From assembly GCA_035570275.1 (NCBI GenBank), contig DATMNI010000465.1:1-22623 (forward strand): DNA of 22,623 bases, in the 5' to 3' direction. Shown piece after piece: positions 15,102 through 22,623 of this stretch. The stretch's first letter is position 1, and each line of letters begins with the position of its first letter. Source of the stretch: DATMNI01 sp035570275. GTDB taxonomy: Bacteria; Acidobacteriota; Terriglobia; Bryobacterales; Bryobacteraceae. Made by a program: the position numbers and the translations under genes. The notes under the pieces were generated by a model. It was not told the DNA's origin, searched no databases, and was given only the letters and a program-made list of their open reading frames with translations.

Positions 15102-17327
15102 TCAGCTTCCGGGATGGTACTCACGCTCGATGTGGCCTTTGAGCTGGGAGCGGTAGAAGTAGACTTCGCGCAGGTCGCCCGTGCTGTACCGCCTGGCCTG
15201 ATCGTTGAAGTGCGGGGATGACGGATGGCCGCTCTCACCACCGGCGGTCACGGCTCTGGCACGCACGGTTTCGCCGAACTCCACGACGGCTACAAAGCTG
15301 TTTCCGCTGGTGCCGTACCACTTCTTCGTCCCGGGGTAGGCGCGCGCTGCGAATGAGGCCAGCGAGCCCCACTGCGAATAAGTGAAACCGATGGGAATGC
15401 TCGGCCCGGCGTCGTTGAACGGTTGCACGATGTCGCCGGTGAGGCGTTGGAATCGATTGATGTCACCCCACGGGGTCTTCCAACTCCCGAAGTCGGCCGC
15501 GAGTTTGTCGGAGGCCGCCTGTAGCGACTGCAGGAGTTGCTCGGGCGGCGCTTTGGCGATGGCATCGTCCGTGGATGTACCCGGACCTCTCCCGTTTCTG
15601 CCCCCGCCGCCTACTTGCCGCCGGATATCCTCGCCCCAGAACAAAGCGAGGGACGTGGGGATGGAGGTGACGGCCCAGCGCAGATCCCAGTGGCGCAGAA
15701 GTTCGATCTGCTCGGCCGTCTTCGCCTTCAGGGGATTGGCGGCCGGAGTCTGGTCCCAAGCCTTGATCAGGGCCGGGATGGGCTTTTCAAACCACGTAAG
15801 GTAGCTGTCGTAGGCCGCGGCCATGAGCGAGGCGATGGTGAAATCCTTAGCATTCTCGAGGACCCGGATGGCGTGCAGACCACGCGCGGATTCGCCGCCG
15901 CTCTCGACATAAGCGGGGTAGTCTTCCCTTTTCGGGCTGCTCGGACCGGCCGCGGACCACGGCCAGTTGTTGGAGTTGTAGAGCCAGCCGCTCTGGGGAT
16001 TCAGCAGGTGCGGCGTCTCGTCGACAGAAAGAAGTCCATGCCACTCCGTCGCCGGATTGCTGCCGTCCACGGGCTTGGTCCAATCGAAGCTGGTATCGCG
16101 TTTGGGAATAAAGTTGCCGTGGAAGTAGGCGATGTCACCGTCGGCATCGGCGAAAACCGTGTTGTTCGACGAGTTGGCCTGCAGTTCCATGGTCTGGCGG
16201 TACGACTGGTAGTCCTTCGTCTTGGTGCGCGTGTAGGACTGCATCAGCGCCTTGATGGGCTCCTGCATCAACCGGATGCTCACCCACTTGCCGTCGGCCT
16301 CACGGACAATGGGGCCGTGGTGGGTGCGGTAGACGGTGAATCTCTTTTCGGCCAGCCCGTCGCCGGCCTGGTACGGCACGGTGATCTTGGCCGCTATCAG
16401 CGGACGCTCCTCATCCCCGTATTTATAGTAGAAGCGGTCGCCCTTCTTCAGCACGGTTTCGAGATACTCGTCCACCGCATCCACGCCGCTGGTGGTGTGC
16501 ATCCAGCCGGTGCGGGCATTAAACCCCTGGTAGATGAAAAACTGGCCCCAGGTGGCGGCGCCGTACGCATTCAGACCTTCCTCGCTCACCATCTGCAGTT
16601 CGGACCGGAAGAAAAAGGACGTGTGGGGATTGATGAGCAGCAGGGCATGGTGGCCGGCGGTGTTCGAGGGCGCGATGGCCATGCCGTTCGATCCCGAGGG
16701 CTCCACAGGCTGGCTCTCGTCCTCGGCGAGCGGCAGGTTCGACGAAGCTTTGCGGTAGGACGCCTGGAGCACGGGATCTTTGCCGTAAAAGGCCTGGAGT
16801 TGGTTGAGGTTCACGCGTTCGATGTCGCCGCCGATGCTCCCCTCGGTGAAGCTAAGCGCCATCCAGGGCTCAAATCGCTTGATCACCCGCGGCTTCACCT
16901 CGGGGTGTTTGGAGAGGTAGTAGTTCAGGCCGTCGGCGAAGGCGTTCATCAGCGACTTCAACCAGGCTGGGCTGGCGGCATATTGCGTCTTCATGGCATC
17001 GGGGTCGATGAAGAGCTTCATTCGCAGATCCTGGTAGACTTTCGACTCACCCTCGGCCTCCGCCAGGCGCCCCATGGCGTTGATGTAGTTGGTTTCGACA
17101 CGGTTGAAGTCGTCCTCGGCCTGGGCGTACATCATGCCGAAAACCGCATCGGCGTCGGTTTTTCCATAGACGTGGGCGATGCCCCAATCGTCGCGAATGA
17201 TGGTGACGTTCCGGGCTTCCCGCTCCCAACGCGCGGCTTCCTGGGTGCCCGCTGGCGGGACGCCGAAAGCGGAGGACGCGGCCGTCAGGAGGAGAAGGAG
17301 CTTACGAAGGTTATGTTTGTTCTTCAT
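15102..17327 (-). CDS. Penicillin-acylase-family Ntn hydrolase (secreted)
   Basis: A 741-residue precursor of the penicillin amidase family (penicillin G acylase, acyl-homoserine-lactone acylase PvdQ, and relatives). A signal peptide occupies residues 1-27. The alpha chain has IIRDDWGIAHVYGKTDADAV (43-62); self-cleavage is expected before Ser213 in SGSNGMAIAPS (211-221), which becomes the N-terminal nucleophile of the beta chain; INPHTSFFF (232-240) follows as in the family. The beta chain continues to the C-terminus with NSSNNTVFADADGDIAYFHG and a late SGHPSSPHFNDQ motif. The product would be periplasmic and hydrolyse amide bonds of acylated compounds, possibly lactone signals or beta-lactams; the substrate cannot be read. 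Full length, no frameshift seen. GGAG lies about 11 bases before the ATG. Confidence 0.92.
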   Translation of the reverse strand: MKNKHNLRKLLLLLTAASSAFGVPPAGTQEAARWEREARNVTIIRDDWGIAHVYGKTDADAVFGMMYAQAEDDFNRVETNYINAMGRLAEAEGESKVYQDLRMKLFIDPDAMKTQYAASPAWLKSLMNAFADGLNYYLSKHPEVKPRVIKRFEPWMALSFTEGSIGGDIERVNLNQLQAFYGKDPVLQASYRKASSNLPLAEDESQPVEPSGSNGMAIAPSNTAGHHALLLINPHTSFFFRSELQMVSEEGLNAYGAATWGQFFIYQGFNARTGWMHTTSGVDAVDEYLETVLKKGDRFYYKYGDEERPLIAAKITVPYQAGDGLAEKRFTVYRTHHGPIVREADGKWVSIRLMQEPIKALMQSYTRTKTKDYQSYRQTMELQANSSNNTVFADADGDIAYFHGNFIPKRDTSFDWTKPVDGSNPATEWHGLLSVDETPHLLNPQSGWLYNSNNWPWSAAGPSSPKREDYPAYVESGGESARGLHAIRVLENAKDFTIASLMAAAYDSYLTWFEKPIPALIKAWDQTPAANPLKAKTAEQIELLRHWDLRWAVTSIPTSLALFWGEDIRRQVGGGGRNGRGPGTSTDDAIAKAPPEQLLQSLQAASDKLAADFGSWKTPWGDINRFQRLTGDIVQPFNDAGPSIPIGFTYSQWGSLASFAARAYPGTKKWYGTSGNSFVAVVEFGETVRARAVTAGGESGHPSSPHFNDQARRYSTGDLREVYFYRSQLKGHIEREYHPGS

Positions 17328-17529
17328 GAGTTGCTCTGCTCCATTCTAGGCGCGTTACGTCAAGCGCGTGCGGAGCAACTGTCGTGCGGGCGCGTCTGTC
17401 AAGGCCCTCTGGCCGCGAGGCTGGCAACTAATGTCGTACGCCCGGCGTGCGTATGAGTCGCGAGCCCGATCGTACCAATCATCGGCCTGTTTCACGGAAG
17501 GCGGCCGGCGGGTTTGTGGTGCGCGAATG

Positions 17530-18291
17530 CTAGAGCAGCTTTGCCGGCTTCCCGGTTCGCTTCCTTCTGTAGGGCAGAAGCACCGCCAGCACAGCCAGAC
17601 CGCTTCCCAGCGTGGCCATCGCGCCGGGCTCCGGCACGCCAGCGGCGGCAGCAGCCGGTGAGGAAGTGGTCAGAACGCGAACATAATCGCCGGGTGAACT
17701 CGCCGTAGTATTGAACAAGATCTGTCGCGGCCCGCTGATGGTGACTGAATCGCCTGGTTCCAATCCCCTCGCGGCTGGGCTCAGGTAGTTAACGCCGGTG
17801 TGGGACAGGAAATCGGTACTAATGAGTCTGCCCGTACTGGTGAAAATCGCCAGGACGTCAGAGTCGAAATTGACGGTACCGATTATGTTTTCGGTCGGGC
17901 CCGGATCGAAAAAGATGTAGTGACTGGCTACTGTCGAGCCGATGGGTATCGGGCCCCCCACATCGGCCGTCAGGGCGGTCGTAATCAGGATATTCTGACT
18001 CTCATCAAACCCGAACAGGTTAGGGCTTTGAAAGTTGTCGTTACCGACACTGTTCGGCGGTCCGAATGGATTTGCCAGAGGTACGGTCAACTTTACGAAA
18101 TGCCCTCCCGCGGTGAAGGCCGTTCCGCCAGTCACGACTCCGGAGATGATCGTCGCGTGGACAGAAACCGCCGTGGTGAATGCCAAAAGAACGGTGGTCA
18201 GGAACGAATGCAGAAGTGTACATAGTTGCCCATTTCTGTGCTGATCGACTAAAGACCGGCTCTCAGTCTTGGTGCCGTTCGAATCCGTCAT
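17530..18291 (-). CDS. PEP-CTERM sorting-domain protein
   Basis: A 253-residue secreted protein ending in a PEP-CTERM anchor: VPEPGA (219-224, PEP at 220-222), a hydrophobic segment (about 225-240) and the basic tail YRRKR. This signal is recognised by an exosortase (EpsH family), linking the protein to exopolysaccharide or cell-surface export. The N-terminal signal segment is at about 28-46, behind an unusually long polar leader. The middle is beta-rich with no recognised domain. A strong GGAGG ten bases before ATG 18291 supports this start despite the long leader. No exosortase gene is nearby. Confidence 0.85.
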   Translation of the reverse strand: MTDSNGTKTESRSLVDQHRNGQLCTLLHSFLTTVLLAFTTAVSVHATIISGVVTGGTAFTAGGHFVKLTVPLANPFGPPNSVGNDNFQSPNLFGFDESQNILITTALTADVGGPIPIGSTVASHYIFFDPGPTENIIGTVNFDSDVLAIFTSTGRLISTDFLSHTGVNYLSPAARGLEPGDSVTISGPRQILFNTTASSPGDYVRVLTTSSPAAAAAGVPEPGAMATLGSGLAVLAVLLPYRRKRTGKPAKLL

Positions 18292-18583
18292 AGGGAGTGC
18301 TTCCTCCTTTGTTTAGTTAGCCCGAACTTCCCTTGGCCAACTAATTGGCATATAGAATACCACTGCCGTCAATGGTTTCGATCTAACAGTTCTACAAAAG
18401 TGTACGGCTAATCACATCGGAGCAAGGCGGTAGTGCGGCAGTATTGAGGGTCATTTTCTTGGTCCAGGCTATGGACGTGGCGGGAGTGACATGGCGATAA
18501 AGTCGATGCCACACCGGCAGTCGTCCGCCACTGCTGCGGCCGCCCGGCGCAACCCCGCATCAACAAGGGCGGCGGGTTCATGC

Positions 18584-19594
18584 TCACTCCGTCGCGGCTG
18601 TCGCCAACACCCGTTCCGCCATGGCGTGCTTCAGGGCGTCGATGCCTTGTCCGGTGACGCTCGAAATCTCAAAATAGGGCAGCCCGCGCCCGGCCGCCAG
18701 AGCGCGCAGTGACGCCACGCGTTCCGGGTCCTGCGCCGCATCCATCTTGGTGGCCAACACGATCATCGGCTTCTTCACCAGGTCATCGCTGAAGCTGGCC
18801 AACTCTTCCATGATGACATCGAAATCGTGCGCCGGCTCGCGGCCGCTGCTGTCCGAAACGTCCACCAGGTGGATCAAAAGGCGGGTGCGCTCGATGTGGC
18901 GCAGAAACTGGATGCCCAGGCCGTGGCCCAGGTGCGCGCCTTCGATCAGACCCGGAATATCGGCCACCACGAAGCTGCGAAAGTTGTCCATTTGGACCAC
19001 TCCCAGGTTGGGTTCCAACGTGGTGAACGGGTAGTCGGCAATCTTGGGGCGCGCGGCCGAAATGCGCGAGATCAGCGTGGATTTGCCGGCATTCGGAAAT
19101 CCCACCAGCCCGACGTCGGCCAGCAGTTTCAACTCCAGGCGCAACCGCTTCTCTTCGCCGGGGCGGCCGGGCTCATGTTCGGTGGGCGCCTGGTGGACCG
19201 AGGTGGCGAAATGCTGGTTGCCGCGTCCGCCTTTTCCGCCGCGAGCCACCGTGAAGCGCTCATCGGCGTGAGTGAAATCGTAGATCCGCTCGCCCGTCAT
19301 CTCGTCGTAAACAATAGTACCCACCGGGACCTTCACCTCGATCGTCTGGCCGTCGGCGCCGGTCCTCTGGCTGCCTTCGCCATGGCGTCCGCGCTCGGCC
19401 TTGTGCTCCGGATTGAAGCGGAAATGCAGCAGGGTGTTGGCTTGCTGGCTGGCCACCATAACTACGTCGCCGCCCCGGCCGCCATCGCCGCCCGACGGAC
19501 CGCCCCGCGGGACGTACTTCTCCCGGCGGAAGGCAAGGCAGCCGTTGCCGCCGTCGCCGGCCTTCACGAGAATTCTTACTTCATCAATGAACAT
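18584..19594 (-). CDS. obgE: Obg GTPase, ribosome assembly and stress factor
   Basis: A 336-residue GTPase that binds the 50S subunit late in assembly and links (p)ppGpp and growth. The N-terminal glycine-rich Obg fold (1-158, GGPSGGDGGRGGDV at 31-44) is followed by the G domain: G1 GFPNAGKST (165-173), G2 PFTT (189-192), G3 DIPG (212-215), G4 TKMD (282-285; Thr replaces the usual Asn) and G5 SSVTG (311-315). It lacks the extra C-terminal domain of some Obg proteins. It is the third gene of the rplU-rpmA-obgE order. The ATG has no Shine-Dalgarno; a terminator-like hairpin ends just upstream, so expression is probably lower than that of the ribosomal genes. Confidence 0.96.
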   Translation of the reverse strand: MFIDEVRILVKAGDGGNGCLAFRREKYVPRGGPSGGDGGRGGDVVMVASQQANTLLHFRFNPEHKAERGRHGEGSQRTGADGQTIEVKVPVGTIVYDEMTGERIYDFTHADERFTVARGGKGGRGNQHFATSVHQAPTEHEPGRPGEEKRLRLELKLLADVGLVGFPNAGKSTLISRISAARPKIADYPFTTLEPNLGVVQMDNFRSFVVADIPGLIEGAHLGHGLGIQFLRHIERTRLLIHLVDVSDSSGREPAHDFDVIMEELASFSDDLVKKPMIVLATKMDAAQDPERVASLRALAAGRGLPYFEISSVTGQGIDALKHAMAERVLATAATE

Positions 19595-19596
19595 GG

Positions 19597-19628
19597 AAAA
19601 GCCGCCAGTCTACGTTCAAACCGGCGGC
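19597..19628 (-). terminator. Terminator-like hairpin between rpmA and obgE
   Basis: On the minus strand GCCGCCGGT (complement of 19620-19628) pairs with ACTGGCGGC (complement of 19601-19609), nine pairs including one G-U, with a 10-nt loop and followed by CTTTTCC and the obgE ATG. The U-tract is short, so partial termination or attenuation is more likely than a full stop. Confidence 0.5.
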
Positions 19629-19661
19629 CACGGTTGCGCTCACTGGCGAATGATTATGCGG

Positions 19662-19919
19662 CTATACGACCGCGTTGACGACGACAAACTTGCCCATGCG
19701 TCCGCGGTCTTTGAATTCCACCACGCCCGTCACTTTGGCGAACAATGTGTCGTCCTTGCCCCAGCCCACATTGGTGCCGGGCTTGAGTTTCGTGCCGCGC
19801 TGGCGCACGATGATGGACCCGCCCGGAACCAGTTGGCCGCCGAAGACCTTCACGCCGAGCCGCTGCGCATTGGAGTCGCGCCCGTTCTTGGAACTGCCTA
19901 ATCCCTTTTTATGAGCCAT
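19662..19919 (-). CDS. rpmA: 50S ribosomal protein L27
   Basis: An 85-residue protein with the L27 signature MAHKKGLGSSKNGRDSNAQR at its start and VKVFGGQLVPGGSIIVRQRG next (23-42). L27 lies at the peptidyl transferase centre of the large subunit. It begins directly with MAHKKG, without the cleavable N-terminal extension found in Firmicutes. AGGTGA lies five bases before the ATG. It follows rplU after 32 bp and precedes obgE. Confidence 0.98.
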   Translation of the reverse strand: MAHKKGLGSSKNGRDSNAQRLGVKVFGGQLVPGGSIIVRQRGTKLKPGTNVGWGKDDTLFAKVTGVVEFKDRGRMGKFVVVNAVV

Positions 19920-19951
19920 ACGTCACCTGCTTTTTGCAAGCTACAAATCAC

Positions 19952-20245
19952 CTAGGCCAGAATCTCGCCGACCTTCACTTGCGTGTAGGACTGCCGATGC
20001 CCGATGGTTTTCTTGTACTGCTTCTTACGCTTGAACTTGAAGACGATGATTTTGTCGCCGCGGCCGTTGCCCACGATGGTTGCCTTTACCGTGCCACCGG
20101 TGATCAGGTCGCCGCCCTCGCCGAAGGCAGCCTTAGCGGGCAATTCGATTTCCGAGCCGACTTCACCGGCCAGTTTTTCCACGCGGAGAACATCGCCCGG
20201 TGCCACCCGGTACTGTTTCCCGCCAGTTTCGATAATCGCGTGCAT
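19952..20245 (-). CDS. rplU: 50S ribosomal protein L21
   Basis: A 97-residue protein, slightly short of the ~103 usual, with the L21 pattern: MHAIIETGGKQYRVAPGDVL at the N-terminus, then VKATIVGNGRGDKIIVFKFK and KKTIGHRQSYTQVKVGEI at the C-terminus. It binds 23S rRNA in the large subunit. First gene of the rplU-rpmA-obgE operon; GAGG lies five bases before the ATG. Confidence 0.98.
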   Translation of the reverse strand: MHAIIETGGKQYRVAPGDVLRVEKLAGEVGSEIELPAKAAFGEGGDLITGGTVKATIVGNGRGDKIIVFKFKRKKQYKKTIGHRQSYTQVKVGEILA

Positions 20246-20336
20246 GCAAACCTCAATTTGGGGAGCCGGACCACACGGAGTGCGTCGGAACCACTGGAGT
20301 AAAAATTCAGTGTACTACAATGCCGCCAGGCCCGCC

Positions 20337-20367
20337 ACCGCCGGAGACCCACCGCCGGAGACCCACC
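20337..20367. repeat. 14-bp tandem duplication upstream of rplU
   Basis: ACCGCCGGAGACCC is present twice in succession (20337-20350 and 20351-20364), followed by ACC of a third copy. It lies between the rplU leader region and the end of the M20 peptidase gene. Confidence 0.85.
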
Positions 20368-20392
20368 AGACGCACAGGCAGGAATGCCCGCG

Positions 20393-21805
20393 TTACTTCA
20401 CCACCTGCAACACGCTGCGCCAGATGAACTCCACTTCCTTGTAGAGCGAACTCTCCATCAGCCGCTCGTCGTCGCCGTGCGCGCCGCCACCACCAGCCGC
20501 GTCCTTTTCATCTATGATCGGGCCGAAGCCGTAGGCCTGCACACCTTTGGCGCGGAGTTGCGCGTTGTCGGTAGCTCCGGTGAGCATCGCCGGCAGCGTG
20601 ATGGCGCCGGGAAACATGGCGCGCTGCGTGGCTTCGAAGGCGCGGAACATTTCGCTGTCCATGCGCGACGGCGCGCCGGGCTCCCGGCCGCCCGCCCGGT
20701 TCGGTATCACCTCCATCGCCGGATCGTCGATCAACTTCTTCAGCCATGCGTAGAACTGCGGCATGTTCTCATCGGGCAGCGCGCGAATGTCCAGCGTGGC
20801 TTCCGCTTCCGAGGGGATCACGTTGGAACGGAATCCGGCCTTCAAAATCGTCGGCACCACCGAGGTCCGCAGGATGGAGTAATGGGTCAATTCGTGTTCC
20901 GCGAACCAGGCTTCGATGGCCGGAGCGCGCTTGGGGTCGGTCAGGTGATTGTAGCGATCGGCTTCTTCGGGCGTGCTGATGGTCGCCAGGCGCTCGAAAT
21001 AGGTTCGAGTGGTGTCGTTTAGGCGCATCGGCGGCTGGTTGGCGGCCACTTTCGCCACCGCCGCCGCCAGGTGCGCCACCGGGTTATCAAGCCGCGGCCT
21101 GGATCCGTGGCCGGCTTGCCCGTGCGCCACCAGGCGGACTCCGCGCGGAACCTTTTCCGTCGCCGCAATCTCCACCGTGCGCACTTTGCCGTCGCGCGCG
21201 GTCATGGTGCCGCCTTCGGTGATGGCGAACTCGCAGGCGATGTCGTCCCAGTGCTGGTTCACCATGAAACCGATGCCGACGTTGGCGCCGCCTTCTTCGC
21301 CCGCCTCTCCCAAAATGATCACGTCACGGTCCAGCGGCACCTTCAGGCGCTTCAGCATCAGCGCCACCATCAGCACCGTGGTGACCTTGTCCTTGTCGTC
21401 GATTGAGCCGCGGCCGTAAATGTAGCCGTCCTTGTGCAAGGCGGCGAAGGGGTCCACCGTCCACTTCTCTTTTTGCACGCCGACCACGTCCAGATGGCCC
21501 ATCAGCAGGATTGGTTTCTTCGAGCCGTTGCCCTTGAGGCGCGCCACCACGTTGCCGCGGCCGGGCTCCAGTTCGTAGATCTGGGCCGGAATGCCCTCGC
21601 GCTCCAGCACCTTCTTGATGTACTCCGCCGCCTTGGTTTCGTTTCCCGGCGGCGAGCTGGTATCGAAGCGAATCAGATTGGAGTAGTGCTCCAGAATTTC
21701 AGGTTGCAGGGATTTCCAGTCCACCGGAAACGGATCGGCTGCAAAAAGGGAAGGGCACGCGTACGCGGCGGCCAACAGCAGGAAAAAGCGAAGTTGGCTC
21801 AACAT
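20393..21805 (-). CDS. Exported M20-family zinc metallopeptidase
   Basis: A 470-residue M20/M25/M40-type peptidase. A signal peptide (1-23, cleavage after SLFAA) sends it to the periplasm. The di-zinc site is visible: MGHLDVV (102-108, His104 and catalytic Asp106), GRGSIDDK (131-138, bridging Asp136 or Asp137), GEEGG (169-173, catalytic Glu170 and metal ligand Glu171) and the C-terminal AHGDDE with His443. The dimerisation (lid) domain is inserted around 205-325, with GQAGHGSRP. Such enzymes hydrolyse dipeptides, aminoacylated compounds or N-acyl amino acids; the specificity is unknown. No strong Shine-Dalgarno at the ATG. It lies on the same strand as, and upstream of, rplU, separated by the tandem repeat. 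Confidence 0.92.
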   Translation of the reverse strand: MLSQLRFFLLLAAAYACPSLFAADPFPVDWKSLQPEILEHYSNLIRFDTSSPPGNETKAAEYIKKVLEREGIPAQIYELEPGRGNVVARLKGNGSKKPILLMGHLDVVGVQKEKWTVDPFAALHKDGYIYGRGSIDDKDKVTTVLMVALMLKRLKVPLDRDVIILGEAGEEGGANVGIGFMVNQHWDDIACEFAITEGGTMTARDGKVRTVEIAATEKVPRGVRLVAHGQAGHGSRPRLDNPVAHLAAAVAKVAANQPPMRLNDTTRTYFERLATISTPEEADRYNHLTDPKRAPAIEAWFAEHELTHYSILRTSVVPTILKAGFRSNVIPSEAEATLDIRALPDENMPQFYAWLKKLIDDPAMEVIPNRAGGREPGAPSRMDSEMFRAFEATQRAMFPGAITLPAMLTGATDNAQLRAKGVQAYGFGPIIDEKDAAGGGGAHGDDERLMESSLYKEVEFIWRSVLQVVK

Positions 21806-21848
21806 GGATCAAGACTACCACGGTAAAACAGGCCGCCGGCTTCGATTC

Positions 21849-22623
21849 TCAGTTTGACCAGCCGATTTCGTATTCTCCCAGGATGCGCGTCCCGCTTTCA
21901 CGCGGCAGGTCCGTGAAGTACACCGGGAGGGCCTCGGCCGGCGCGAAGTTGCGTTGCACCAGATCGTAGAATGGGGTGCCTGGGTTCAGCAGCCAGACGA
22001 TGCGTTCGGTACCCGCCGGCAGCGTCACGTGCAGAGGGGCAGGCGGCGTCAGGTTCAATGGGGCAAGCCCCTGGAGCTGTTGCTCCAACCTCGCGCCCTT
22101 CCATACCTTGATCACCGCGGGCGATCCCGACCGAATTCTCTTATGTTCCAGCACCACGATCGGCAAGCCGGGCGCATAGTACGCGGCCTTTCGCCATGCC
22201 GCCAAGCCTTGCTCCCAGACCACCACCGCGTGGCCCGGCCGCTCCGCCGCCAGCCGGATCATCTGCCGGAGAGTATGATCGTCCACTGCCAGCGTGCTCT
22301 TGATCTGGTCGAGCGAGGTCAGGGCGAGCCCGCTCGCCAGGTCGGCCAGCACCCGGTCGCCGATAGCCCGTAAGCCCGACGCCTGGTTTCCCGACGCCTG
22401 GTTTCCCGACGCCTGGTAATACCACTGGTGGTAAAACAGGGTGCAGTTGAGCAGCACCACGGGTGCTAGCAGAACCAGCGCCACGTGGGAAGCATACGGC
22501 GGGCCAAGGTTCTTCGACAGCATCAGAAACAGCCCGGCCGCCAGAAATACGATCGGCAGCCAAATCAGGAAAAGCGCCGGGTCGCGTCGGTCCGAGAACC
22601 ACGAAACGGCGAACGGGACGGCA
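21849..22623 (-). CDS. Membrane protein resembling GT39/ArnT-type glycosyltransferases, 5' end outside the window
   Basis: The reading frame is open to the window edge, so the ATG at 22523 is internal and the gene is partial. The visible part begins AVPFAVSWFSDRRDPALFLI, then hydrophobic segments (IWLPIVFLAAGLFLML, and SHVALVLLAPVVLLNCTLFY), then a soluble C-terminal domain of about 190 residues. A basic loop followed by a membrane helix, a GP-Y motif and another helix is how the second half of many dolichyl-phosphate-mannose/ArnT-type glycosyltransferases looks, and the C-terminal domain would be periplasmic. The catalytic N-terminal loop is not in view, so the assignment is tentative. Directly behind the last helix is a five-residue repeat (QASGN three times, the last incomplete), encoded by 15-bp DNA repeats. 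Confidence 0.6.
   Translation of the reverse strand, partial: AVPFAVSWFSDRRDPALFLIWLPIVFLAAGLFLMLSKNLGPPYASHVALVLLAPVVLLNCTLFYHQWYYQASGNQASGNQASGLRAIGDRVLADLASGLALTSLDQIKSTLAVDDHTLRQMIRLAAERPGHAVVVWEQGLAAWRKAAYYAPGLPIVVLEHKRIRSGSPAVIKVWKGARLEQQLQGLAPLNLTPPAPLHVTLPAGTERIVWLLNPGTPFYDLVQRNFAPAEALPVYFTDLPRESGTRILGEYEIGWSN
22375..22417 (-). repeat. 15-bp tandem repeat, nearly three copies, in the membrane-protein gene
   Basis: CCCGACGCCTGGTTT at 22375-22389 and 22390-22404, then CCCGACGCCTGGT at 22405-22417. It keeps the frame and encodes the repeated QASGN next to the last membrane helix. Confidence 0.9.

Overview
The window reads as chromosomal DNA of a high-GC acidobacterium, most likely of the Bryobacterales/Solibacter type. 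The main clues are an orphan duplicated FtsX/MacB permease of the acidobacterial ADOP family, a PEP-CTERM exosortase substrate, a penicillin-acylase-family enzyme, a Tat-exported enolase-superfamily protein and an isoleucine pathway built on citramalate synthase. This assignment is inferred from gene content only.

Left part (1-2670): the first ~60 bases encode only the Walker A segment of a sigma-54 activator and run straight into the 3' end of a leftward enolase-superfamily gene. Upstream of that gene is a small zinc-finger (zf-HC2) protein. A secreted alpha/beta-hydrolase diverges to the right, and an 8-bp inverted repeat lies between the divergent genes.

Branched-chain amino acid operon (2772-8159): promoter, 34-codon leader peptide rich in Ile/Val/Leu codons, mutually exclusive antiterminator and terminator hairpins, then ilvB, ilvH, ilvC and cimA. 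CimA supplies 2-oxobutyrate precursor from pyruvate and acetyl-CoA, and IlvBHC carry out the shared steps, so the genes form a threonine-independent isoleucine route plus the valine steps. The leader is a complete, readable transcription attenuator.

Toxin-antitoxin rich region (8430-15025): a RelE-like toxin, its antitoxin and a HigA-type HTH protein form one cassette behind a 20-bp palindrome. A leftward ADOP permease follows. Next is hipBA, preceded by three operator-like palindromes spaced exactly 50 bp apart, and a small unknown ORF behind hipA. A leftward antitoxin/MazF pair closes the region.

Right part (15102-22623), all leftward: a penicillin-acylase-family Ntn hydrolase, a PEP-CTERM protein, the conserved rplU-rpmA-obgE operon with a terminator-like hairpin just before obgE, an exported M20 metallopeptidase, and the 3' part of a membrane protein resembling GT39/ArnT-type glycosyltransferases that runs off the window. 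Short in-phase tandem duplications of 14-15 bp recur at four separate places. No rRNA, tRNA, CRISPR array or insertion sequence was recognised.
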